Shown in pieces: positions 10,552 to 19,634 of a stretch of 64,000 nucleotides of DNA. Below the pieces are notes generated by a model. The model did not search any database. It worked only from the letters and a program-made list of their open reading frames with translations, and was not told the DNA's origin. The stretch is from the NCBI GenBank assembly GCA_947178095.1, contig CAMWWZ010000002.1, positions 17,966 to 81,965 of the forward strand. The letters run 5' to 3'. Made by a program: the position numbers and the translations under genes. Every line of letters starts with the position of its first letter. The stretch's first letter is position 1. The DNA comes from an uncultured Treponema sp. Its GTDB lineage: Bacteria; Spirochaetota; Spirochaetia; Treponematales; Treponemataceae.

Positions 10552-11637
10552 ATGAAAATTTTTTTGGCGAACGAAATTCAAGAAAAGAAAATTTTGGGAC
10601 GCGCGAAAGTTTTGGAAGATTCGATCGCGATTTTTTGGAGCGCGAGCGGAATCGAGCTGAACGTCCGCGCAAGCGAACTTTGGGCGCGAATTGATTCGGA
10701 TTTTTCCACGCATGAAATTTGGATTGCGATTTTCATTGACGGCGCGCAAACGGTTCGGCTCATGCTGAACAAAGGGCAGAATGAAATTTGCGTTTTTCGG
10801 AATATGAATCCCGATGTCGAAAAGAACGTCCGCATTTACAAGGAAACTCAGGCGATGGAATGCGACGCGCACCACAAAATGATTTTGAAGAATTTCCGCA
10901 CGGACGGAATTTTTTTGCCCGTGAAAAACGCGAAGTTGAAAATCGAATTCATCGGCGACAGCATTACGAGCGGCGAAGGCGCGGTCGGCGCGAAAATCGA
11001 GCGCGATTGGATTTCCGCGTTTTTCGGCGCAACGAAAACTTACGCGTTCAAGTTGGCGCAAATCCTCGGCGCGGATTTCAACGTGATTTCGCAAAGCGGC
11101 TGGGGAGTCGTGACGGGCTACGACAACGATACTTCGCACGCGATTCCCGCTTATTACGAAAAAACATGCGGCGTAATGCGCGGCGCGGAAAACAAAATTC
11201 TCGGCGCACAAACTGAATGGAATTTTTCTTTGTGGCAGCCTGATTTGATAATCGTGAATTTGGGAACGAACGACCAAGGCGCGTTTTGGAATCCGCCTTG
11301 CGCGAAGACGAATTTCAAAATGAAACTTTGCGCGGACGGAACGCCCGAAAAATCCAGCGCGGAATTTTTTGAAAAAGGCGTTGTTGAATTCCTTGGACTT
11401 CTTCGCGCGAAAAATCCTTGCGCGAAAATTTTTTGGTGCTACGGAATGATGGGACGCTTGCTCGAAAAAAATATCGAGGCCGCGCTCGCTCTTTACAAAA
11501 AGCAAAGCGGCGATGCGAACACGCATTTTGTTCTTCTGCCCGAAATTGATTCGGAAGAATGCGGCGCGCTTTCTCATCCGAGCGAAGCGCAGCACGAAAT
11601 TACGGCGCGATTTTTGCACGAAAAAATTGCGCCGTAA
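10552..11637 (+). CDS. SGNH/GDSL hydrolase (carbohydrate-esterase-like)
   Basis: IEFIGDSITSGEGAVG block I; NLGTNDQGAFW; C-terminal HPSEAQHE. Confidence 0.8.
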   Translation: MKIFLANEIQEKKILGRAKVLEDSIAIFWSASGIELNVRASELWARIDSDFSTHEIWIAIFIDGAQTVRLMLNKGQNEICVFRNMNPDVEKNVRIYKETQAMECDAHHKMILKNFRTDGIFLPVKNAKLKIEFIGDSITSGEGAVGAKIERDWISAFFGATKTYAFKLAQILGADFNVISQSGWGVVTGYDNDTSHAIPAYYEKTCGVMRGAENKILGAQTEWNFSLWQPDLIIVNLGTNDQGAFWNPPCAKTNFKMKLCADGTPEKSSAEFFEKGVVEFLGLLRAKNPCAKIFWCYGMMGRLLEKNIEAALALYKKQSGDANTHFVLLPEIDSEECGALSHPSEAQHEITARFLHEKIAP

Positions 11638-11660
11638 TTTGCGCAACCTTCGGCTGTTGC

Positions 11661-11693
11661 CGAGAATCGCAAAGTAAGGCCTTGCGATTCTCG
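11661..11693. repeat. Hairpin CGAGAATCGCAA...TTGCGATTCTCG between convergent genes
   Basis: 12-bp perfect inverted repeat; no T-run. Confidence 0.7.
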
Positions 11694-11707
11694 AGCGCGT
11701 GAGTAGA

Positions 11708-12277
11708 TTACAAGTCGTAAGTTTTTAGAATGTTTTGCGCCGTGACGATTCTGCTTTGTCGCAAATCCATCGACTGCTTTTCGATGTAGTGGTGCGCCTG
11801 CCGCTCCGTCATTTCCAAGTGCTGAATCAAAATGCATTTTGCGCGATCGACGATTCGCACTTCGGAAATTTTTTGCTGCAATTTTTTGTTTTCGTCCTCA
11901 AGGCGCATCACGCGCTTTCTGCTTGCTGTGAGAAGTTTCGCGGCCTGATAAAAAAATTCGGGGCTGATTGGTTTTGGCAAAACGAAAACGCCCGCGTCCT
12001 CGACATTCGCGTTTACGTCGTCCAAAATTTCGGAACTAACAATCAAGATGATTCCAGCGTCGGTGGATTCTGCGGCATGCAATGCAAGGTCGTCTCCAAG
12101 TTCGTCGGGGAGGGGAGTGTCGATGATGATGAGATCATATTGCGCGTCCAGCAAATCGCGCCTTGCCTGCGCTCCGTTTTGAATCGTGGAAACGCGCGAA
12201 AATTTTTGCGAGCCAAGCAAGCTTGAAATTATTTGAAGAGTCGTGCTTGTGTTTGAAACTATGAGAACGCTGTCCAT
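11708..12277 (-). CDS. Response-regulator-like protein with ANTAR RNA-binding domain
   Basis: Receiver-like N-term; C-term RAKCILIQHLEMTERQAHHYIEKQSMDLRQS; next to glnA. Confidence 0.85.
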   Translation of the reverse strand: MDSVLIVSNTSTTLQIISSLLGSQKFSRVSTIQNGAQARRDLLDAQYDLIIIDTPLPDELGDDLALHAAESTDAGIILIVSSEILDDVNANVEDAGVFVLPKPISPEFFYQAAKLLTASRKRVMRLEDENKKLQQKISEVRIVDRAKCILIQHLEMTERQAHHYIEKQSMDLRQSRIVTAQNILKTYDL

Positions 12278-12282
12278 GGATT

Positions 12283-13539
12283 TTAGATTTCTTCCGAATT
12301 CCCGTCGAAATTCTCGAACGCGGAAAGCGTCACTTTCGGCAAAATCGATTTTATGAATTCGCTTTGCAGCGCGAATCTTTTTGCGTCGTCAAAATTTTTC
12401 GGCAATTTTTTCAAGCCCTTCGTTTCTTCGCAATCGGCCTTGTATAAGTCGAGATTCACGGCGGGGCACAAGGCGAGTTTTTTCTTGATGCCGTCGAAGC
12501 CCGCTTTGACTGCGAGCGCGAGCGCGAGATATTGGTTGCAGCTGGAATCGGGCGAGCGCAGTTCGATTCGGCAAAGTTCGTCGGTTGCGGCGGCTGGCAG
12601 GCGAATGAGCTGGCTTCGATTTTGGCGGCTCCACGAAATGTATTCCGGGGCTTCGAATTCGCCGAGACGCTTGTACGAAGATTTCAGCGGATTCGTGAAA
12701 AGCGTGATTTCTTCCGCGTGAAGCAAAATTCCAGCGATGAAATTTTTTGCGTCCTCGCAAAGTTCGTCTCCGCAAAAAATGTTCTTGCCGCCTTTCGAAA
12801 TTGAAATGCTCAAGTGGAGTCCGTTTCCGTGCCAGCCTTCGAGCGGCTTTGGCGCGAACGAAGCGTAAAGTCCATTGGCGGCGGCAACCGTGCTCACGAT
12901 TGTTTTGTATGTGGCGAGATTGTCGGCGGCGGCGCAGACGCTGCTGTAGCGGAAAACGACTTCTTGTTGGCCGGGGCCCGCTTCGTGGTGCGACATTTCG
13001 GGCTGGATTCCCATTTGCTCGAGATAAAGGCAGATTTGCCGGCGAACGTTTTCGCCCTTGTCCTTGGGCGCGAGGTCGCAATAGCCCGCGTTGTCGAGCG
13101 GAATTTTCGTTGGATTTCCGTCCGCGTCCAGTTTGAACAGATAGAATTCGCTTTCGATTCCAGCCTTGATTTCATAGCCGGAATTTCTCGCCTCGTTGTC
13201 GATTCCGCTCAAAAGCATTCGCATGTCGCCTTCGAACGGCCGCCCGTCCGGATAGCGAATCGTGCAAAAAAGGCGGACTACTTTTCCTTGCTGAGGTCGC
13301 CACGGCAAAACGGAAAGCGTCGCGGGGTCGGGAATCAAAAACAAGTCGCTCGTGCTCACATTCAAAAATCCTGCCACCGCGCTTGCGTCGAACGAAATGC
13401 CGCTTTCGAAAGCGCGTTCAAGTTCGCGCGGCTGAATCGAAATGCTTTTTACATTTCCGAATATGTCGGAAAAAAACAGCTTTATGAATTTCACGCCGTT
13501 TTCTGAAACATATTGCAATACTTCGCTTTTTGTGTACAC
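12283..13539 (-). CDS. glnA: Glutamine synthetase (likely GTG start with GGGGGA SD)
   Basis: KLFFSDIFGNVKS; HHEAGPGQQEVVFRY; GNGLHLSISI; ELRSPDSSCNQYLALA. Confidence 0.9.
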   Translation of the reverse strand: MYTKSEVLQYVSENGVKFIKLFFSDIFGNVKSISIQPRELERAFESGISFDASAVAGFLNVSTSDLFLIPDPATLSVLPWRPQQGKVVRLFCTIRYPDGRPFEGDMRMLLSGIDNEARNSGYEIKAGIESEFYLFKLDADGNPTKIPLDNAGYCDLAPKDKGENVRRQICLYLEQMGIQPEMSHHEAGPGQQEVVFRYSSVCAAADNLATYKTIVSTVAAANGLYASFAPKPLEGWHGNGLHLSISISKGGKNIFCGDELCEDAKNFIAGILLHAEEITLFTNPLKSSYKRLGEFEAPEYISWSRQNRSQLIRLPAAATDELCRIELRSPDSSCNQYLALALAVKAGFDGIKKKLALCPAVNLDLYKADCEETKGLKKLPKNFDDAKRFALQSEFIKSILPKVTLSAFENFDGNSEEI

Positions 13540-13612
13540 ATTTCCCCCAATCGATAAAAAATCAATATGCCGTTTTATCAATATCGCATTGTCGCAAAAT
13601 TTTCGCGCGTCT

Positions 13613-15454
13613 TTATTCCACCGTGACGGACTTTGCCAAATTGCGCGGCTTGTCGGGATCGTTTCCGCGAAGCACCGCGCAATAGTAGGCGAAAAGTTGC
13701 ACCGGAATCACAGTGAGGAGCGGCGCGAAATCCGCGCTGATTTTCGGAATCGCGATCGTGTCGTCGGAAGTGTCGGAAAAATATCCCGAATCGTCCTGCG
13801 TGATTACGAGCGTCTGCGCTCCGCGCGATTTTACCTGCTCGATGTTCGAATGGATTTTTTCGTAAAGTTCCGCGTCGGACGCGATTGCGATGACAAGCGA
13901 ACTTTTGTCGATGAGCGCGATTGGCCCGTGCTTTAGTTCGCCCGCCGCAAAAGCCTCGCTGTGCATGTAGCTCACTTCTTTCAATTTGAGCGCGGCTTCA
14001 AGGCACGACGCGCTGTCGAACCTGCGCCCGATGTAGAAGACGCTTGCTTTGTTGAAATTCTGCGAGGCGAGCTTTTGCACGATGTTTTCGTTTTTCAGAA
14101 TTTCCTCGATTTTCTGCGGAACGCTTTCAAATTCCAAAAGCGCGCTTTCGTATTCGCTTTGCGAAATCGTTTTGCGCTCCGCGCCCGCCTTGAGCGCGAG
14201 CAAATAAAGGCAGACCAATTGCGCCGTGTACGCCTTTGTGGAAGCCACGGAAATTTCCGCGCCCGCCCAAGTGTAAATCACATAGTCCGCCTCGCGCGAA
14301 ACCGAAGAGCCGACGCAGTTCGTGATGGCGATGATTTTCGCGCCTGCCTTTTTCGCAAGGCGCAAAGCCGCGAGCGTGTCGGCGGTTTCTCCCGACTGGC
14401 TTATGACGATGAAAAGGTCGTTCGCGTTCATGATTGGATTTCGGTAGCGATATTCGGATGCGATGTCAACTTCGGTGGAAAGCCGCGCGAATTTTTCGAA
14501 AGCGTATTTCGCCACTTGCCCCGCGTAAGAAGCCGTGCCGCACGCGGTGATGACGATTCTTCCGATGTTCTTCCAATCGATGTTTTCTTTGAGTTCTTCG
14601 AATTTTATGTCGGTCGGCTTTTCGCCTGCCTTTACGAGCCTCGGACGCATTGTGTCCAAAATCGCCTTTGGCTGCTCGTGAATTTCCTTCAGCATGAAAT
14701 GCGCGTATCCTTCTTTTTCCGCCGAAGATGCGTCCCATTCCACATGATAAGGCTCGCGGATATGGCGTTCGCCTTCGGTGGAAAAAAGGTCAACGTGATC
14801 GGCGTAGACGACTGCGATTTCCTTGTCTTCCAAAAAGTAAACTTCGCGCGTGTGCGAAAGCAACGCCGGAACGTCGCTCGCGATGAAATTTTCGCCTTTG
14901 CCCAAACCCACGACGAGCGGGCTTTCCTTCCGCGCGACGATTATTCTGTCGGGAAAATTCTTGCACAAAACTGCGAGGCTGTACGATCCTTTGACTTTTG
15001 CAAGCGCGTCAATCACTGCGGAAAAAATGTCGTTCGTTTGCGAATAGAAAAAATTTATGAGATGCGCCACGACTTCGGTGTCGGTCTGGCTTTTGAAAAC
15101 CGTGCCTTGACTTTGAAGCCATTGCTTGAGTTGCGAATGATTTTCGATGATGCCGTTGTGGACGACCGCGATTGTTCCCGAAACGTTCGTCTGCGGATGA
15201 GCGTTCAAATCGCTCGGCTCGCCGTGCGTCGCCCATCTTGTGTGCCCGATTCCGATCGAGCCTTTTATTGTCTCGTTCGCTATTCGCTCCTGCAAGACTT
15301 TGAGCGCGCCCTTCGCCTTGCGCACGATTATGTTTTCGCCGTCGAGCACGGCAATTCCCGCCGAATCATATCCGCGATACTCGAGCTTTTTGAGCGAGTC
15401 AATCAAAATCGGCGTGGCAAGTTCATTTCCGACATATCCAACAATTCCGCACAT
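13613..15454 (-). CDS. glmS: Glutamine--fructose-6-phosphate aminotransferase (isomerizing)
   Basis: MCGIVGYVG; HTRWATHGEPSDLNAHPQ; two SIS domains; terminal KSVTVE. Confidence 0.97.
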   Translation of the reverse strand: MCGIVGYVGNELATPILIDSLKKLEYRGYDSAGIAVLDGENIIVRKAKGALKVLQERIANETIKGSIGIGHTRWATHGEPSDLNAHPQTNVSGTIAVVHNGIIENHSQLKQWLQSQGTVFKSQTDTEVVAHLINFFYSQTNDIFSAVIDALAKVKGSYSLAVLCKNFPDRIIVARKESPLVVGLGKGENFIASDVPALLSHTREVYFLEDKEIAVVYADHVDLFSTEGERHIREPYHVEWDASSAEKEGYAHFMLKEIHEQPKAILDTMRPRLVKAGEKPTDIKFEELKENIDWKNIGRIVITACGTASYAGQVAKYAFEKFARLSTEVDIASEYRYRNPIMNANDLFIVISQSGETADTLAALRLAKKAGAKIIAITNCVGSSVSREADYVIYTWAGAEISVASTKAYTAQLVCLYLLALKAGAERKTISQSEYESALLEFESVPQKIEEILKNENIVQKLASQNFNKASVFYIGRRFDSASCLEAALKLKEVSYMHSEAFAAGELKHGPIALIDKSSLVIAIASDAELYEKIHSNIEQVKSRGAQTLVITQDDSGYFSDTSDDTIAIPKISADFAPLLTVIPVQLFAYYCAVLRGNDPDKPRNLAKSVTVE

Positions 15455-15555
15455 AGTTTTCTCCTAAAATTACTTGAATTCAAAAAGTTTGAAACTTGTG
15501 AATTCCATCAAAGTATACTTTTTTTCCGCGCGAATATCAAGCCCAATTTGGGTTT

Positions 15556-15781
15556 GGAGGGAGGCAGACTTGTCTCGACAGACTCGGCAAGCGGCTTTGC
15601 GCTGTTACAAGAAAAAACGGGGTCTTGGGGCGGCAGCCCCCAAGTTAATCAAGCCGATGGCTTGATTTCGAGTTTTTGCTTGCTCACAAGCAAAAACTCG
15701 CAGTAATGTTGAGGAAAAATCAGGCGAGTTTTCGAAGAAAATTCGGAAGCAGGGCGAAGCCCTGCGATGTTGTCTCCCTCC
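15556..15781. repeat. Star-shaped nested-hairpin intergenic element (outer stem plus several inner hairpins)
   Basis: Outer GGAGGGAG...GTCTCCCTCC; inner 15624-15644, 15647-15667, 15669-15700, 15725-15745, 15749-15765. Confidence 0.75.
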
Positions 15782-15852
15782 AAATTAAAGTTCCCACGCT
15801 TTCAAGCGTGAAAAAAGTTCCACCGCTTACAAGCGGTAAAGCTGCGACACGG

Positions 15853-15882
15853 TTGACATTGAAAGGTTTTTCATGCTACCAT
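15853..15882 (+). promoter_or_regulatory. Promoter TTGACA-18-TACCAT; leader-ORF ATG 15890 is 8 nt after the -10
   Basis: Hexamers and spacing read directly. Confidence 0.5.
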
Positions 15883-15889
15883 TTCCACG

Positions 15890-15955
15890 ATGGCACACGC
15901 GGCGCGGATTGAAAACACCACAATGATTGCTCAAAAAAGGTATGGGGGGGGGTAG
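15890..15955 (+). CDS. Short leader ORF MAHAARIENTTMIAQKRYGGG* ending at a G9 tract
   Basis: ATG near predicted TSS; TAG immediately after G9; +1 slip opens a frame continuous to 17154. Confidence 0.4.
   Translation: MAHAARIENTTMIAQKRYGGG
15944..15952 (+). repeat. Poly-G tract (9 G)
   Basis: ggtat GGGGGGGGG tagaaaag. Confidence 0.95.
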
Positions 15956-15996
15956 AAAAGCCCCGTAATTTTTTCTCACGTCGAATTTCACTTCAT

Positions 15997-16041
15997 AGGC
16001 GCGAAAAGGCTTGCCGCATTCGGCTCGCATCGCGCCTTTTT
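15997..16041 (+). terminator. Rho-independent-terminator-like hairpin between G9 and the 42-bp array
   Basis: AGGCGCGA...GCCG catt CGGC...TCGCGCCT TTTT. Confidence 0.5.
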
Positions 16042-16116
16042 AATGCCCATCTAGGCTTTTGCAAAGAAGCCGCAACGAATTTCCTCAATTTTTTTAAAGC
16101 AAAACTCGGAATTCAA

Positions 16117-16367
16117 GGAATTTCGGGGCGTTGTCAAAGTGCAAAATGGCTTCTACACAGAATTTTGGCGCATTGTCGGCGTGCAAAAGTGCTTCTACAC
16201 GGAATTTCGGGGCATTGTCAGCGTGCAAAATGGCTTCTACGCGGAATTTCGACGCATTGTCAGCGTGCAAAAGTGCTTCTACACGGAATTTGGGCACATT
16301 GTCGGCGTGCAAAGGCCGTCTACACGGAATTTGGGGCTGTTGTCGGAATGCAAAAGCCGGTTTTCAC
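16117..16367. repeat. 42-bp tandem array A
   Basis: (G/A)GAATTT starts at 16117, 16159, 16201, 16243, 16285, 16326. Confidence 0.95.
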
Positions 16368-16416
16368 GCAAAATGAGGCTTGCATTGGGTTTCACAAACA
16401 AAACACGGAGGTGTAT

Positions 16417-17154
16417 ATGACAAAACTTTCTTCTAGGCTTCGCGTTACGGAGACGGATTCGGCGAGCGACGCGCTCGTGCGGATTTTCAAGGCGGCGGGG
16501 TTGAAGGACGATTTCCTTTCGGGCGCGTTTGCAGAACTTGAGACCCTAAGCGCGCGGCTGACGACCGCAATCCGGCAGGACACGGTCAGCTCTCGGCTTG
16601 ACGAAAAGGATGCTGCGCGGGATTCCGCCGTGCGCGACCTGGGCACGCTGATTCAGGGCTACACGGCGATTCCCGTGGCGGAAAAGAAGGCGGCGGCGCG
16701 GCGGCTGGACGCGGTGTTCTCCAAGTACGGAAAGAAAATCGTGAACGAAAACTACGCTTCGGAATCTTCGCTCATCGAAAGCCTTTTGGAGGATTTGGGC
16801 GCGCTCGAGGCGGATATGAAAACGCTTGAGGGCGTGGCGGAACTCGCGGCCGCGCTCCGCAAGGCGCAGGACGAATTCAACGCGGCGAACGATGATTTCG
16901 TGGCGGCAAAGGGCGCACGGAGCGAGAGCGCGTCGCAGGTGAAAAAGGACTTGGTCGCCCTGGTAAACCTGAAACTCGTGCCGTATTTGAGCGCGGTGGG
17001 CGTCTCGGATGCGTACAAGGATTTCGCCGCGAAAGTGGAGGCAGAAATCGTCCGCGCGAACAATGCCGCAGAACGCCGCGCCACGAGCGGAAAGAAGGAG
17101 GATGAGGCGGAGAAGAACTCCGTGGTTTCCGTGGACGTTTCAGATTACGCATGA
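16417..17154 (+). CDS. DUF6261-like helical protein (module A)
   Basis: MTKLSSRLRVTETDSASDALVRIF...; RBS acggagg; resembles the protein at 62850-63569. Confidence 0.65.
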   Translation: MTKLSSRLRVTETDSASDALVRIFKAAGLKDDFLSGAFAELETLSARLTTAIRQDTVSSRLDEKDAARDSAVRDLGTLIQGYTAIPVAEKKAAARRLDAVFSKYGKKIVNENYASESSLIESLLEDLGALEADMKTLEGVAELAAALRKAQDEFNAANDDFVAAKGARSESASQVKKDLVALVNLKLVPYLSAVGVSDAYKDFAAKVEAEIVRANNAAERRATSGKKEDEAEKNSVVSVDVSDYA

Positions 17155-17194
17155 GTTTTTACGCAGCGATAAGCTGTGGCAAACGGAGGAACAG

Positions 17195-17893
17195 ATGAAA
17201 AACGGAATGAATAAAATGACTGAAATCGAGGAGCTTATAGAGGCGGCAGAAAACAATAACGCCACAGAAGTGGCGCGTCTCATAGCGGACGGCGCGGATG
17301 TGAACGCGAAGTGCAATAACGGCATTACTGCGCTCATGTTTGCGGCAGAGAATGAGTCTGCGGAGGTGGCGAAGGTGCTGATAGCGGCAGGGGCGGACGT
17401 GAACGCGAAGGAAAATAACGGTTATACCGCACTCATGGTGGCGGCATTAACTAACGCTGCGGACATTGCGAAACTGCTGATAGCGGCAGGGGCGGACGTG
17501 AACGCAAAGGGTAATAAATACGGCGATACCGCGCTCATGGCTGCGGCATTAACTAACGCTACGGAAGTAGCGAATGTGCTGATAGCGGCAGGAGTGGATG
17601 TGAACGCAAGGGACAATAACGGCGAGACTGCGCTCATGAATGCGGCAGAGGAGAACTCAGCGGACGTAGCGAAGGTGCTCATAGAGGCAGGGGCAGCCGT
17701 GAATGCGAGGACCGATGAATGTGAGACCGCGCTCATGAATGCGGCAAAGCGGAACGCGGTGGACGTAGCGAAACTGCTCATAGCGGCAGGCGCGGATGTG
17801 AACGCGAAGGATGATTACGACATGACTGCGCTTGATTGGGTACCAAAGCAGAACGTGGCAGCCCTGCTCAAAGCGGCTGGCGCACGGCAATAA
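17195..17893 (+). CDS. Ankyrin-repeat protein
   Basis: Repeats of TALMxAAxxNxxxVAKLLIAAGADVNAKxNNG. Confidence 0.95.
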   Translation: MKNGMNKMTEIEELIEAAENNNATEVARLIADGADVNAKCNNGITALMFAAENESAEVAKVLIAAGADVNAKENNGYTALMVAALTNAADIAKLLIAAGADVNAKGNKYGDTALMAAALTNATEVANVLIAAGVDVNARDNNGETALMNAAEENSADVAKVLIEAGAAVNARTDECETALMNAAKRNAVDVAKLLIAAGADVNAKDDYDMTALDWVPKQNVAALLKAAGARQ

Positions 17894-18063
17894 ATGTCGA
17901 TATTTCCTTTCTAAGGAGTAAAGCATAGAAAGGAACAGTGAAAAAATCTTGGCGGTTATCGTGCTGTGCATGGCTGCATGCGCGAAGCGAACGTGGTTCT
18001 TCCGCGTGCCGTGACAGGTATTTATGTCAACGCGCTTGCGGGCGCACCTAGCGAATTTCCCCT

Positions 18064-18105
18064 TGCAAAAAAATCCCTCGCTTTCAAGCGAAGTATTTTT
18101 TTGCA
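18064..18105 (-). terminator. Terminator hairpin after GH16 gene
   Basis: TGCAAAAAAAT...TCGCTTtcAAGCGA...ATTTTTTTGCA. Confidence 0.7.
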
Positions 18106-18110
18106 GCCTT

Positions 18111-19481
18111 CTAGTCGTTCTTCGTCAATTTCACATTTTCGATGTAAACGTTCGCCGTGCTTCCGAACGCGCCGAAATTGAATTCCAGCCGCGCGTTGTC
18201 GTCGCTGTCGCCGTTCACCGTGAACGTGTATTCGAAATGTTGATTTTCCGTCTTCAAATTCACGGCTTGCTGGAAAAACGCCTTCCACGCGACTTGCTCT
18301 TTGAACGCCGCGCTGATTTTTCGCGCTTCGTCCGCCCGCGCGTCAAACGAGAATGTGTACTCGCTTCCTTTGCGGAGCGGAATTTCGCCTTGGACGATTT
18401 GCAATGAATAATCCACGCTGCCCGCGTTCTTCGTTTCCACGCAAATCGCGCCGCCCTTTATTGAGGCGTTTCCGTTTCCGCCTTGAGTTTGCAGGTAACG
18501 CCATTGTCCCGCGCCACTTCCGAAATTCTTTTCGGAAATGTCCAAAATCATGTTTCCATCTTCCGAACGCTTCGGATTGAACGCCGCTTCCGGCTCCACG
18601 CAATTTGCTTCCATTTCGTCGTAGCCGCCCTGCCTTTGGTAGACGCGAACGTAGTCCACGAGCATCCGCGCGTTTTTTCCGAATTTCGTGCTTTCGTCGG
18701 GATTTCCCACCCAGCTTCCGCCCACCGCCAAATTCAGGATGATGTACATATTCTTGTCGAACGGCGCGGGGTAGGGCTGCCTTTTTCCATTGAACGAGCG
18801 CGCCGTGTACCATCGGTTTTCCGTGTGGACGAGCGAATCGTCAACATAAAATCGAATTTCGCCGGGATCCCATTCGCATGCGTAGACATGAAAATCTTTC
18901 GCGAAATCCGTTTCGCCCGAAGTGATGCCCTGTCCTTGCCGCGCGTCGCGCGAAATGTCGCTTCCGTAGTGAATCGTCGTGTAAAGCGTTTTCGTGTCGT
19001 GCCCCATCACTTCCATTATGTCGATTTCGCCGCAGCGGGGCCATTGCCCGTAGCCGCTTTCTTTTCCCATCAGCCAAAACGCCGGCAAAAATCCGCGTCC
19101 CGAAGGAATTTTTATCCGCGCCTCAAAGCGGCCGTATTTGAATTCCTTTTTTTGGAACGAAATCAGCCTGCCCGAAGTGTATTTGTAGCGTCCGCCTTCA
19201 TCTTTCAAAGCCTGAATCACGAGCGCGCCGTTTTTGACGTAGACATTTTCAGGCGAATCCGTGTATTTTTGAAGCTCGGCGTTCACGGTGCCAGGCTCCC
19301 AATTTTGGTACGACCAATTTTCCGCGTCGAACTCATCGAATTCGTCCTGGAAAACCAAATCCCAGCCCGGAATTTCCGCCGATTTTTCGGGAGCTTTCGC
19401 GTTGCACGAAACGAACGCCAAAGCCAAAAGCGCGAACAAAATCGCCGCAATTTCTTCGATTTTTTTCATTTTAATCTTCAT
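18111..19481 (-). CDS. Glycoside hydrolase family 16 lipoprotein with C-terminal carbohydrate-binding-like domain
   Basis: Lipobox LAFVSC; GEIDIMEVMGH GH16 active-site motif; SD aggag before MKIKMKK. Confidence 0.88.
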   Translation of the reverse strand: MKIKMKKIEEIAAILFALLALAFVSCNAKAPEKSAEIPGWDLVFQDEFDEFDAENWSYQNWEPGTVNAELQKYTDSPENVYVKNGALVIQALKDEGGRYKYTSGRLISFQKKEFKYGRFEARIKIPSGRGFLPAFWLMGKESGYGQWPRCGEIDIMEVMGHDTKTLYTTIHYGSDISRDARQGQGITSGETDFAKDFHVYACEWDPGEIRFYVDDSLVHTENRWYTARSFNGKRQPYPAPFDKNMYIILNLAVGGSWVGNPDESTKFGKNARMLVDYVRVYQRQGGYDEMEANCVEPEAAFNPKRSEDGNMILDISEKNFGSGAGQWRYLQTQGGNGNASIKGGAICVETKNAGSVDYSLQIVQGEIPLRKGSEYTFSFDARADEARKISAAFKEQVAWKAFFQQAVNLKTENQHFEYTFTVNGDSDDNARLEFNFGAFGSTANVYIENVKLTKND

Positions 19482-19605
19482 ACAAACTCCTGAAAATGCT
19501 TGTCGCAAAATATCAACTTTTCTTCATTATAAATCATTTTCCCGAATATTTTCAAGAATTTTTGGAAAAATTCTCAACGAATTTCATTTTTTTTCAAATT
19601 TGCTA

Positions 19606-19634
19606 TTGACCCAATTTGCGAATTGCGCTATACT
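19606..19634 (+). promoter_or_regulatory. Promoter TTGACC-17-TATACT for tuf/S10 operon
   Basis: Hexamers and spacing read directly. Confidence 0.6.

Noticed and set aside
10237-11646. 469-aa minus-strand ORF opposite the SGNH gene
   Set aside because: Antisense shadow; the plus-strand ORF has catalytic motifs and a promoter
13961-15706. 581-aa plus-strand ORF opposite glmS
   Set aside because: Shadow ORF caused by GC-biased codon positions of glmS; sequence is low-complexity and basic with no family features
16117-16367. Possible CRISPR array
   Set aside because: The 42-bp units are contiguous with no unique spacers and no cas genes nearby
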